From positions 156,534-220,533 of the forward strand of contig CAZCZE010000039.1 of NCBI GenBank assembly GCA_964503125.1: a stretch of DNA of 64,000 nt. Reading direction: 5' to 3'. A program made the position numbers and the translations under genes. Below, piece by piece: positions 7,096 through 15,378 of this stretch (position 1 is its first letter; each line of letters opens with the position of its first letter). Below the pieces are notes generated by a model. The model worked only from the letters and a program-made list of their open reading frames with translations, did not search any database and was not told where the DNA came from. This stretch comes from FEN-1219 sp964503125 (GTDB lineage: Bacteria > Pseudomonadota > Gammaproteobacteria > Steroidobacterales > Rariloculaceae).

Positions 7096-7953
7096 TTGGC
7101 TCGAGTGCGCACGGTCGAGACGATTGCCGCGGTGCGCGCGGCCGTCGCCACGTGGCGCGCAGCTCGCGAGCGAGTCGCGTTCGTGCCGACCATGGGCAAC
7201 CTGCACGCGGGGCACATGAGCCTCACGGCGCTCGCCGCAGCGGCGGAGCCGCGCGTGGTCATGAGCATCTTCGTCAATCCCACGCAGTTCGGGCCGAGAG
7301 AGGACTACGCCGCGTACCCGCGCACGCTCGCCGTAGATGAAGCGCTCATCGCGGCCGCCGGCAACGTCGATTTGTTGTTCGTGCCGACCGCGGCCGAGAT
7401 CTATCCGTTCGGCCAGGAGGATGCGGTGCGCGTGCAGTTGCCGGCGCTCGCGCGCGAGCTCTGCGGAGCCACGCGCCCGGGGCACTTCGACGGCGTGGCG
7501 ACCGTCGTTTGCCGGCTGCTCAACATCGTCGCACCCGACGTGCTGTATCTCGGCCAGAAGGACTATCAGCAGTTCGTGCTCATGCAGCGCATGATCGCCG
7601 ACCTCGCGCTACCCATGGAGCTGCGCTTGGGGCCGACGCATCGCGAGCCGGATGGGCTCGCGATGAGCTCGCGCAACCGTTATCTCGAGGCGGCGCAGCG
7701 CCGCCTGGCGCCCGCGCTGCACCGCGCGCTCGAGCAGCTGCGCACGAGGCTGCGCGCCGGCGCGGTCGATTTCGCGGGGATTACGGCCGAGGCGCGCGCC
7801 GAGCTCGAGCGCGCGGGGCTCAAGCCCGACTATGTCGAGATCAGACGCCGCGCGGACTTAGGCGGCGCCACCAGCGGACGCGACGAGGAACGCGTCGTGC
7901 TCGGCGCCGCGTGGCTCGGGCGCGCACGGCTCATCGACAATCTATTCGTCTGA
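7096..7953 (+). CDS. panC: Pantoate-beta-alanine ligase
   Basis: 285 residues from a TTG start preceded by GGGAG (a GTG nine bases on is an alternative). The nucleotidyltransferase signature PTMGNLHAGHMSL (HxGH), SIFVNPTQFGP, GATRPGHFDGVATVV, LYLGQKDYQQ and DGLAMSSRNRYL (KMSKS-like) are all present. It condenses pantoate with beta-alanine using ATP. panD is not adjacent in this window. The last 12 nt overlap the convergent cyclase gene. Confidence 0.97.
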   Translation: MARVRTVETIAAVRAAVATWRAARERVAFVPTMGNLHAGHMSLTALAAAAEPRVVMSIFVNPTQFGPREDYAAYPRTLAVDEALIAAAGNVDLLFVPTAAEIYPFGQEDAVRVQLPALARELCGATRPGHFDGVATVVCRLLNIVAPDVLYLGQKDYQQFVLMQRMIADLALPMELRLGPTHREPDGLAMSSRNRYLEAAQRRLAPALHRALEQLRTRLRAGAVDFAGITAEARAELERAGLKPDYVEIRRRADLGGATSGRDEERVVLGAAWLGRARLIDNLFV

Positions 7954-8934
7954 TCGCTCGGCAACGGCCACGCGGTTGCGGCCGGCTTGCTTGGCGTCGT
8001 ACATCGCGGCATCGGCGCGCTGCACGAGCGTGGCGACGTCGTCGTCGCCGGTTCTGCTCGCGAGACCGATGGAGACGGTGACGGCGGTCGACAGGCTCGC
8101 CGGCGATAGCGCTGCCACCTGCTGTCGAATCCGTTCGGCCGTTTGCCGCGCCTGCTTGAGCTCAAGGTCGGGCAGCAAGACGGCGAACTCGTCGCCGCCG
8201 AACCGTGCCACGAGGTCGGTCGGCCGCAAGTACTCGCGTAACGTCTCGGCCACGGCGACGAGCACGCGGTCGCCCGCGATGTGTCCGTAGCGGTCGTTGA
8301 ACAGCTTGAAGTTGTCGACGTCGACCATCATGAGGCAGAGCGCCTTGCCGGCGTGCAGCGTGCGCGTCACTTCGCGCTCGAACATCGTGCGCATCCACTG
8401 ACGATTGCCGAGGCCCGTGAGATCGTCGGTGTGCGCGTTGCGCTCGGCTTGGCGCAGCACCCCGAGGCTGCTCGCAATGTATTCGTTGTCGGAGCGCACG
8501 CGTTCCGAGAGCACGACGAGCAGGTTCTTGCAGAAAGTGTGCGAGCGATCTACCAAGCGCCACAGCAGCGTGTGGCTGATGACCATGAGGTGCGAGTCTT
8601 CGATCGCGACCACGAACGCCGACGGATCCTTGTCCTCGATGAGCGACATTTCTCCTGCACACTGACCGGGGCCGAGATCGGCGATCTTCGGGGCGTCGAG
8701 CGAGGCTAAGTGCACCGTGAGCCGGCCGCTCAAGACGATATAGACGCAGTGATTCTCGCGTTGCGGCGAGAGCAGCACTTCGCCTTCCTTGATGTCGATG
8801 CGGCCGCACTGCGGCAGGAGGTCGGCAATGCTGTCCCCGTCGATGCCGCGGAACAGCGCTATGCCTTGGAGGAGCGAGCGCCGGAAATCGGTGTCGATGC
8901 CGTAAGCCAGCGACTCGAGATTGACCATGCTCAT
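7942..8934 (-). CDS. Diguanylate cyclase with N-terminal cyclic-nucleotide-binding-like domain
   Basis: 330 residues. Residues ~20-130 form a cNMP-binding-like beta-roll (LFRGI...ADLLPQC, CVYIVLSGRLTVHLASL, GPGQCAGEMSLIED). The phosphate-binding cassette ends in PSAFVV, without the arginine usual for cAMP binders. A short linker leads to a full GGDEF domain: DDLTGLGNR at 170, DVDNFKLFNDRYGH at 205-218 and GGDEF at 246-250. The allosteric I-site RPTD (237-240) lies exactly five residues before GGDEF, so it is predicted active and product-inhibited. It makes c-di-GMP in response to an unknown ligand. A second start three codons in (8928) is possible. Confidence 0.9.
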   Translation of the reverse strand: MSMVNLESLAYGIDTDFRRSLLQGIALFRGIDGDSIADLLPQCGRIDIKEGEVLLSPQRENHCVYIVLSGRLTVHLASLDAPKIADLGPGQCAGEMSLIEDKDPSAFVVAIEDSHLMVISHTLLWRLVDRSHTFCKNLLVVLSERVRSDNEYIASSLGVLRQAERNAHTDDLTGLGNRQWMRTMFEREVTRTLHAGKALCLMMVDVDNFKLFNDRYGHIAGDRVLVAVAETLREYLRPTDLVARFGGDEFAVLLPDLELKQARQTAERIRQQVAALSPASLSTAVTVSIGLASRTGDDDVATLVQRADAAMYDAKQAGRNRVAVAERSDE

Positions 8935-8965
8935 GGGCAGGATCCAGAGACGTTTGGCGCCGATG

Positions 8966-10126
8966 CTACGGGTGGCGCGGCGCCTCGGCAGTGACGGAGT
9001 TGGCACTCTGGGCGGCTTGGGCGGCCGCGCCCCGCTGGCGCACGAGCGCCCACTCCACGTGCTCGCGCACGATGGGCGACGGATGGGCGCTACGCGCGGC
9101 GAGTGCGGCGACGATGCGCTCGTCGGCAGGCGCGTTGCCGAGCGCGACGGCGATGTTGCGCAGCCAGCCCTCGTACCCCGCCCGCCGCAGCGCCGAGCCC
9201 GCCGTGCGCTCCAGCCACTCGGTTTCGGACCACGCGAACAGCTCGACGAGCCCCGCGCCGTCCAAGCCGTGGCGCACGGCGAAGTCGCCGGCGTCCGTGG
9301 GGCGGGCGAATTTGTTCCAAGGGCAAAACAGCTGGCAGTCGTCGCAGCCGAAGATGCGGTTGCCGATCGCCTGCCGCAGCTCCTCGGGGATCGAGCCGCG
9401 CAGCTCGATCGTGAGGTACGAAATGCAGCGGCGCGCGTCGAGCTCGTAGGGCGCGACGATCGCCTGTGTCGGGCATACCTCGAGGCAGGCCCGACACGAG
9501 CCGCAACGCTCGGCGACAGGCGCGTCGGCCGGTAGCGGCAGGTCGGTGTAGAGCTCGCCGAGCAAGAACCACGAGCCGTCGCGATCGAGCACGTTGGTGT
9601 GCTTGCCGATCCACCCGAGGCCGGCATCGCGCGCGAGCGCTTTCTCGAGCACGGGCCCACTGTCGACGAACACGCGATAGCCGAACTCACCGATGCGCTC
9701 GCCGATCGCGTCGGCCAACCGCTGCAGGCGGCGCCGCAGCACCTTGTGATAGTCGCGGCCGAGCGCGTAGCGGGCAACGTAGGCGCGGCGCGGATCCGTA
9801 AGCACGTCGCGCGCGTCGTGCGCGGCCGCGGGCCAATAGCTCATGCGCGCCGAGACGATGCGGACGGTGCCGGGCACGAGCTCGGCAGGATTCGAGCGTT
9901 TGCGCCCGTGCCGCGCCATGAAGGCCATCGTGCCGTGGCGGCCGAGCGCCAGCCAGCGCTCGAGGCGGCGTTCGTCGGCGTCGAGCGAGGCCGCGGCGAT
10001 GCCGAGCTTGTCGAAGCCGAGCTCGGCGCCGAGCCGTTTGACGTCGGCGGCCAACCGCTCGAGCTCGGCGTCGCTTAAGTTCCGCACCGGTGGGTCCAAA
10101 TGCCGACCAGTATAATCGCGGCCCAT
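8966..10126 (-). CDS. queG: Epoxyqueuosine reductase
   Basis: 386 residues if translated from the ATG at 10126. A GTG at 10087 gives a length and N-terminus closer to the family (NLSDAELERLAADVKRLGAE). Two 4Fe-4S clusters are encoded by CGSCRACLEVCPTQAI and CDDCQLFCPWNK, with the cobalamin-binding N-terminal domain (FDKLGIAA, SYWPA, DYHKVLRRRL, DSGPVLEKALAR) and a C-terminal HEAT-like repeat. QueG reduces epoxyqueuosine to queuosine in tRNA. It is divergent from nnr; the two ATGs interlock in a single CATG. In E. coli it likewise neighbours the nnr-tsaE-amiB-mutL block. Confidence 0.95.
   Translation of the reverse strand: MGRDYTGRHLDPPVRNLSDAELERLAADVKRLGAELGFDKLGIAAASLDADERRLERWLALGRHGTMAFMARHGRKRSNPAELVPGTVRIVSARMSYWPAAAHDARDVLTDPRRAYVARYALGRDYHKVLRRRLQRLADAIGERIGEFGYRVFVDSGPVLEKALARDAGLGWIGKHTNVLDRDGSWFLLGELYTDLPLPADAPVAERCGSCRACLEVCPTQAIVAPYELDARRCISYLTIELRGSIPEELRQAIGNRIFGCDDCQLFCPWNKFARPTDAGDFAVRHGLDGAGLVELFAWSETEWLERTAGSALRRAGYEGWLRNIAVALGNAPADERIVAALAARSAHPSPIVREHVEWALVRQRGAAAQAAQSANSVTAEAPRHP
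10111..10116 (+). promoter_or_regulatory. TATAAT -10 immediately before nnr (possible leaderless promoter)
   Basis: A perfect TATAAT ends 8 nt before the nnr ATG at 10125, so a transcript starting at the usual distance would begin at or next to the start codon. The reverse strand of the same stretch reads TATACT (10114-10109) and could be the queG -10 if queG starts at GTG 10087. No good -35 is visible for either. Confidence 0.45.
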
Positions 10127-11624
10127 GACGGCACTCTGGGAGCAGCTCCCGCAACGGGTCTACAGCGCGGCGCAGGTTCGCGAGCTCGACGCGCTCGCGA
10201 CCGCGACCTGCGGCGTAACGGCGTACGAGCTCATGTGCCGCGCGGGTGTCGCCGCGCTGCGCGTTCTAGCACGGCGCTGGCCGAGCGCGCGCGTGCTCGC
10301 CATCGTCTGCGGTGTCGGCAACAACGCCGGCGACGGGCTCGTCGTCGCACGACTCGCGAAGGTCGCCGGGTTCGGCGTACGCGTGCTGCTCGTCGCCGGG
10401 GCCGACGGGTTCACGGGTGCGGCGGCGCAGGCCGCCGCCGATGCTCGCGGCGCCGGCGTCGCGTTCGAGCCGTTCGCGGCGGCACGACTCCGCGGCGCCG
10501 ACGTCGTCGTGGATGCGGTGCTCGGCACGGGCCTCGCGCGTCCCGTGGCGGGCGAGTTTCGCGCCGCGATCGACGCCCTCGAGGCGGCCCGAATCCCCGT
10601 CCTCGCGCTCGACGTGCCGAGCGGCCTGAATGCCGACAGCGGCTGGCCGATGCCCGTCGCAGTCCGGGCCGCGGCGACCATCACGTTCGTGGGCTTGAAG
10701 CAGGGGCTCTTTCTCGGCGCGGCGGTCGATCATTGCGGCGAGATCGAGTTCGCGGGACTCGACTTGCCGGCGGCGCTGGGCGCGACCTTGGCGCCCGCGC
10801 TCGAGCGCATCGTGCGGGGCGACCTGCAACGCGCTTTGCCGCGCCGGGCGCGCAGCGCGCACAAGGGCACGGCGGGCCGGCTGTTGCTCGTCGGCGGCGG
10901 ACCCGGCATGGGCGGTGCGATCCGGCTTGCAGCCGAGGCTGCGTTGCGCGTCGGCGCCGGCCTCGTGTACGTCGCCACGCACCCGGACAACGTCGCCACG
11001 GTGCTTGGAGGCCGCCCGGAAATCATTTGCCATTCAGCTAGTTCAGAGCAGGATCTCGGGGAACTTATAGGTTTCGCGGACGGGGCCGTGCTCGGGCCGG
11101 GGCTCGGTCAAACCGCGTGGGCGCACGGCCTTTGGCGACGCCTCGTCGCGAGCGACTTGCCGCTCGTCGTCGATGCCGACGGCTTGAACCTGTTGGCCGC
11201 CGAGCGGCGCGAGCGCGGCACGTGGCTGTTGACGCCGCACGCGGGCGAAGCGGCGCGGCTACTGCGCTGCGAAATATCGGACGTGCAGCGCGACCGTTGC
11301 GCGGCGGCGCGTTCGCTCGCGAACACTTTCGCCGCGCACGTCGTACTGAAGGGGCCGAATAGCCTCGTCGCCGCGCCGCGCGAGCACGAACCGCTGCGCG
11401 TTTGCGATCGCGGTAATCCGGGCCTCGCGACGGCCGGGACGGGCGACGTGCTGGCGGGCGTGCTCGGGTCCTTGCTCGTGCAGACGCGCGATCTCACGCT
11501 CACGGCGCGGGCCGGTGTCCTGCTGCACGCACTCGCAGGCGACGCAGCCGCGGCGGACGGCGAACGCGGCACGTTGGCGAGCGACCTGCTGCCGCACTTG
11601 CGCACATGGGCGAACGTAAGCTAG
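10125..11624 (+). CDS. nnr: Bifunctional NAD(P)HX epimerase/dehydratase
   Basis: 499 residues, the full length of the fused YjeF enzyme. The N-terminal epimerase domain (residues ~1-215) shows GVGNNAGDGLVVARL and LDVPSGLNADSG. The C-terminal ADP-dependent dehydratase domain shows GTAGRLLLVGGGPGMGGAIR, VLGPGLGQT, LLTPHAGEAARLL and GNPGLATAGTGDVLAGVLGS. It repairs hydrated NADH and NADPH. It overlaps tsaE by 19 nt, so the two are coupled. There is no visible ribosome-binding site and a TATAAT lies 8 nt before the ATG, suggesting leaderless translation. Confidence 0.95.
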   Translation: MTALWEQLPQRVYSAAQVRELDALATATCGVTAYELMCRAGVAALRVLARRWPSARVLAIVCGVGNNAGDGLVVARLAKVAGFGVRVLLVAGADGFTGAAAQAAADARGAGVAFEPFAAARLRGADVVVDAVLGTGLARPVAGEFRAAIDALEAARIPVLALDVPSGLNADSGWPMPVAVRAAATITFVGLKQGLFLGAAVDHCGEIEFAGLDLPAALGATLAPALERIVRGDLQRALPRRARSAHKGTAGRLLLVGGGPGMGGAIRLAAEAALRVGAGLVYVATHPDNVATVLGGRPEIICHSASSEQDLGELIGFADGAVLGPGLGQTAWAHGLWRRLVASDLPLVVDADGLNLLAAERRERGTWLLTPHAGEAARLLRCEISDVQRDRCAAARSLANTFAAHVVLKGPNSLVAAPREHEPLRVCDRGNPGLATAGTGDVLAGVLGSLLVQTRDLTLTARAGVLLHALAGDAAAADGERGTLASDLLPHLRTWANVS

Positions 11625-12112
11625 CCCTCGAGTTCGGCACCGAAACCGAGCTCGCGGCCGGCGCCGCCCGTTTTGCGAAGGCGCTGCGTGCCGCGCAGGT
11701 GGCGCCGCTCGTTATCGGCCTGTCGGGCGACCTTGGCAGCGGCAAGACGACCTGGGTGCGCGCGATGCTGCGCGGGCTCGGTTACGCGGGCCGCGTGCCG
11801 TCGCCGACTTACACGCTGCTCGAGCAGTACACCTGCGACGGCGTGCTCGTCGTGCACCTCGATCTCTATCGCCTCGGCGGCGACGAAGAGCTCGAGGGCT
11901 TAGGTCTGCGGGACTGGCTCGACGAGGCGACGAGCTGGACCCTCGTCGAGTGGCCGGAGCGAGCGGCGCAGCTCGCGCGCCGCGCCGATCTGACGCTCGG
12001 GTTCGCCGTCACGGGCGCGACGCGGCGCCGGGTGGCCGTCACGGCCGCAACGCCGGCCGGAAACGACGCGTTAAGGCGGATTCGTCAGGAGGCGTTTAAT
12101 AACGAGCCGTAA
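11606..12112 (+). CDS. tsaE: tRNA N6-threonylcarbamoyladenosine biosynthesis ATPase TsaE
   Basis: 168 residues. Walker A GDLGSGKTTWVRAMLRGLG, the switch region VPSPTYTLLEQY, Walker B-like VVHLDLYRLGG with EELEGLGLRDWLDE, and LVEWPERA are typical of TsaE. It acts with TsaB, TsaD and TsaC to make t6A37 in ANN-decoding tRNAs. It starts inside the end of nnr and is followed by an 89-bp gap before amiC. That gap (GTTTAATAACG...GTAATACT) is AT-richer than its surroundings and may hold the amiC promoter. Confidence 0.95.
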   Translation: MGERKLALEFGTETELAAGAARFAKALRAAQVAPLVIGLSGDLGSGKTTWVRAMLRGLGYAGRVPSPTYTLLEQYTCDGVLVVHLDLYRLGGDEELEGLGLRDWLDEATSWTLVEWPERAAQLARRADLTLGFAVTGATRRRVAVTAATPAGNDALRRIRQEAFNNEP

Positions 12113-12201
12113 TACTCTGCCTGATAACAGGAAACCGTTGAAAACGCGCCCGAAACCGGTAAACATAAGGCCGTCGTTCAAAGGGTAGGGAGCGGATTCG
12201 G

Positions 12202-13518
12202 GTGTCGCGAGTGAAGTGGCTGCGGCAAGTCCTCGTCGTGATGCTCCTGGTGCTCGCTACCCGGGCCGCGACCGCGGCCACCGTCGAAAGCGTTCGCGCC
12301 TGGGCGGGCCCCGACGGCACGCGCGTCGTGTTCGAGCTCAGCGCCCCGGTCGAGCATCGCGTGTTCGCGCTGACTGGTCCCGACCGCGTCGTCATCGATC
12401 TGCCGCGCTCCGCTGCTGCACCCGCGCTCGCCCTCGGCGCGCCGCTGGGCGCGGTGACCGCGTTGCGCACGGGCTCGCGGCCCGGCGGCGAGCTGCGGCT
12501 CGTGCTCGAGCTCAACGAGCCCGCTAGACCTAAGACATTCCTGCTCGCTCCGAGCGAGCAGTACGGTCATCGTCTCGTCGTCGACTTGCCGCCCGCGGAG
12601 GCGGCGCCCGTCGTGCGGCGTGCGCCGCCGTCGACCGACCGCGGCCGCGACGTCGTCGTCGTCATCGACGCCGGTCATGGCGGCGAGGACCCCGGAGCGA
12701 GCGGCCGCGGCGGTGCGCGCGAGAAAGACGTCGTCCTCGCGATCGCGCGCCGCTTGCGCACCGAGATCGACGCGCAAGCCGGCATGCGCGCCGTCATGGT
12801 GCGCGATGGCGACTACTTCGTCTCGCATCGGCAACGCATGCAAGTGGCGCACGACGCGCAGGCCGATTTCTTCATCTCGATCCATGCCGATTCGTACCGT
12901 GGCGATGCGAAGGGCGCCACGGTCTACGTGCTCTCGGAGAAAGGCGCGAGCGACGAGGCGGCGCAGCTGCTCGCACAACGGGAGAACGCGTCGGATTTGA
13001 TCGGCGGCGTATCGCTCGCCGACAAGGATCAATTGCTGGCGCGCGTGTTGCTGGATTTGTCGCAGAATGCGTCGTTGAGCGCCAGCACGGCGGCCGGGCA
13101 GCGCTTGATCCGGCGCATGGCAACGGTCACGACGATGCGCAAGCGCGAGGTTCAGCAGGCGCCGTTCCTCGTGCTCAAGTCTCCGGACATTCCGTCGGTG
13201 CTCATCGAGACGGCCTACATCTCGAACCCGCGCGAGGAGGCCGCGCTGCGCAGCGCCAAGTATCAATCGTCGGTCGCGACCGCCCGGCGGCAGGGCATCG
13301 TCGACTATTTCGCCGCCAATCCGCCGCAAGGCAGCTACTTTGCCGCGCACGCGACGGCGGAAGGCGGCGAGCCGTTGCGCCACGTCATCGCGCGCGGCGA
13401 GACGCTGTCGGAGATCGCCGAACGCTATCGCGTGACCTCGGCGAGCATCCGCAGCTCGAACCGGCTGCGGACCGACGTGCTGCGCGTCGGTCAAGTCCTC
13501 ACGATTCCGCGCGGCTGA
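12202..13518 (+). CDS. amiC: N-acetylmuramoyl-L-alanine amidase with AMIN and LysM domains
   Basis: 438 residues from GTG 12202. The signal peptide (MSRVKWLRQVLVVMLLVLATRAATA) is followed by an AMIN domain (VESVRAWAGPDGTRVVFELS) and an Amidase_3 zinc domain with VVIDAGHGGEDPGA (Zn His), KDVVLAIARRL, SIHADSYRGDAKGATVYVLS and SVLIETAYISNPREEAAL (catalytic Glu). A C-terminal LysM (HVIARGETLSEIAERYRVTS) completes it. It cleaves the stem peptide from MurNAc during cell separation. AmiB/AmiC-type enzymes are usually activated by LytM factors such as EnvC or NlpD. The symbol amiB would be equally valid, since in E. coli amiB precedes mutL. Confidence 0.93.
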   Translation: MSRVKWLRQVLVVMLLVLATRAATAATVESVRAWAGPDGTRVVFELSAPVEHRVFALTGPDRVVIDLPRSAAAPALALGAPLGAVTALRTGSRPGGELRLVLELNEPARPKTFLLAPSEQYGHRLVVDLPPAEAAPVVRRAPPSTDRGRDVVVVIDAGHGGEDPGASGRGGAREKDVVLAIARRLRTEIDAQAGMRAVMVRDGDYFVSHRQRMQVAHDAQADFFISIHADSYRGDAKGATVYVLSEKGASDEAAQLLAQRENASDLIGGVSLADKDQLLARVLLDLSQNASLSASTAAGQRLIRRMATVTTMRKREVQQAPFLVLKSPDIPSVLIETAYISNPREEAALRSAKYQSSVATARRQGIVDYFAANPPQGSYFAAHATAEGGEPLRHVIARGETLSEIAERYRVTSASIRSSNRLRTDVLRVGQVLTIPRG

Positions 13519-13599
13519 GCACGGCTTCATCGGCCTGAGTTAAACTCGCGCTCGACGAGCGTGCGCCGTTGCCCGCGCACGCGCCTCCAGGCACTCAGT

Positions 13600-15375
13600 T
13601 TGGCCATTCGCATCCTGCCTTCGCAGCTCATCGACCAGATCGCGGCCGGCGAGGTCGTCGAGCGCCCGGCGTCCGTCGTCAAGGAGCTCGTCGAGAACTC
13701 GCTCGACGCCGGGGCGCGCGCGATCGCCGTGGACGTCGAGGGCGGCGGCGGCCGCTTGATTCGCATCGCGGACGACGGCGTGGGCATTCCGCCCGAGGAG
13801 CTGGCGCTCGCGCTGTCGCGGCACGCGACGAGCAAGATCGCGACGCTCGACGACCTCGAGAGCTTGAGGTCGATGGGGTTTCGCGGCGAGGCGCTGCCGA
13901 GCATCGGCTCCGTCGCGAGACTCACGATCACTTCGCGCACGCGCGGCGCCGAGCACGCTTGGGCTATCGCGTGCGACGGCGGCGAGCTCGGCGCGCCGCG
14001 CCCGGCCGCCCGGCCCGCCGGAACGACGGTCGAGGTCCGCGACTTGTTCTTCAACACGCCGGCGCGGCGCAAGTTCCAGCGCTCGGAGAAGACCGAGCTC
14101 GCGCACGTCGATTCGGTGCTGCGCAACCTGGCGCTCGCGCGCTTCGACGTGGAGTTTCGCCTCACGAGCAACGGCCGCACGGTATTCGAGCTGCCTCCTG
14201 CGACGGATCGCGCGGCGCAGGAGGCGCGCGTGGCGGAAGTCTGCGGCGCGGAATTCATGGAGCACGCGCGCTGGTTCTCGCGGGCGATCGAGGGCGTCGC
14301 CGTCTCCGGGTGGCTTGCGGCTCCTGCGTTCTCGCGCAGCCAAGCCGATCTCCAGTTCACGTTCGTCAACGGCCGCTTCGTGCGTGACAAACTGCTGCGC
14401 CATGCCGTGCGGCTCGGCTATCAAGACGTGCTGTTCCAGGCGCGCCAGCCGGCGTACGTGCTCTACGTTGTGCTCGACCCGCGGCGCATCGACGTCAATG
14501 CCCATCCCGCGAAGCTCGAGATCCGGTTCCGCGATTCGCGGCTCGTTCACGACTTCGTGTTTCGCAGCGTCGAAACGGCGCTCGCGGCAACGCTCGACGC
14601 CGCCGTCGACGTGGGCGGAGCCGCGCCCGTTCACGGCACGCAGCTCGTGGCTGCGGGGGCGACGGCCTATGGCGGCGCGCGGCAATCGGCACTTGGGCTC
14701 GGCGCGCCGAGCGTGCGCGAGTACGTGCCGCTGTTCGAGCGGCTGCACGCGCGCGCGACGCCTGCCGCGCCGGCCGCGACCGACGGCGCCGTGCCGCCGC
14801 TCGGCTACGCCGTCGCGCAGATCGGCGGCATCTACGTGCTCGCCGAAAATGCCGCGGGGCTCGTCATCATCGACATGCATGCGGCGCACGAGCGCATCAG
14901 CTACGAGCGACTGAAGCTCGCGCTCGCGGAGCGACGCGTGACTGCGCAGCCGCTGCTCGTTCCCGTGACGCTCGAGGTGACGACGCAGGAGGCCGATCTC
15001 GTCGAGGAGCTCGCCGCCGAGCTCGCGGCCGTGGGTCTCACGATCGTGCGCCGCGGACCGAGGATCGTTGCGGTCGTGGCCGTGCCTGCGCTGCTCGATG
15101 GCAGCGCAGTGGAGCCGCTCGTGCGCGATGTCCTGAGCGACCTCGCAACGGGACAAGGCGTGGAGCGCGTCGAGGCCGTGACCAACGAGCTGCTCGCGAC
15201 GATGGCGTGCCATGCGGCCGTGCGCGCGAACCGGCGCCTCACGCTCGACGAGATGAACGCCTTGCTCCGCGAGATGGAGCGCACCGAGCGCAGCGAGGCC
15301 TGCAATCACGGCCGGCCGACGTGGACGCAGGTGACGCTCGAGGAGCTCGACCGGCTGTTCCTGCGCGGGCAGTGA
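13600..15375 (+). CDS. mutL: DNA mismatch repair protein MutL (endonuclease type)
   Basis: 591 residues from a TTG start chosen because MAIRILPSQLIDQIAAGEVV is the family N-terminus (an upstream GTG at 13561 would add 13 residues). GHKL ATPase motifs are VKELVENSLDAGA, ADDGVGIP and RSMGFRGEALPSI. In the C-terminal domain DMHAAHERISYE (from residue 425) matches the DQHA(X)2E(X)4E metal site, and CNHGRP (from 568) the CPHGRP motif. This MutL therefore probably nicks DNA itself and should not need MutH. It coordinates strand-specific repair after MutS. It is followed by miaA after 3 nt. Confidence 0.95.
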   Translation: MAIRILPSQLIDQIAAGEVVERPASVVKELVENSLDAGARAIAVDVEGGGGRLIRIADDGVGIPPEELALALSRHATSKIATLDDLESLRSMGFRGEALPSIGSVARLTITSRTRGAEHAWAIACDGGELGAPRPAARPAGTTVEVRDLFFNTPARRKFQRSEKTELAHVDSVLRNLALARFDVEFRLTSNGRTVFELPPATDRAAQEARVAEVCGAEFMEHARWFSRAIEGVAVSGWLAAPAFSRSQADLQFTFVNGRFVRDKLLRHAVRLGYQDVLFQARQPAYVLYVVLDPRRIDVNAHPAKLEIRFRDSRLVHDFVFRSVETALAATLDAAVDVGGAAPVHGTQLVAAGATAYGGARQSALGLGAPSVREYVPLFERLHARATPAAPAATDGAVPPLGYAVAQIGGIYVLAENAAGLVIIDMHAAHERISYERLKLALAERRVTAQPLLVPVTLEVTTQEADLVEELAAELAAVGLTIVRRGPRIVAVVAVPALLDGSAVEPLVRDVLSDLATGQGVERVEAVTNELLATMACHAAVRANRRLTLDEMNALLREMERTERSEACNHGRPTWTQVTLEELDRLFLRGQ

Positions 15376-15378
15376 CGC

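Noticed and set aside
5920..7485. Minus-strand frame of 521 codons opposite panB and panC
   Set aside because: Low-complexity Arg/His-rich shadow; panB and panC motifs on the other strand are complete.
8935..9777. N-terminal extension of the GGDEF protein frame over queG
   Set aside because: The extension is Ser/Arg-rich and antiparallel to queG. The cNMP domain begins right after the ATG at 8934.
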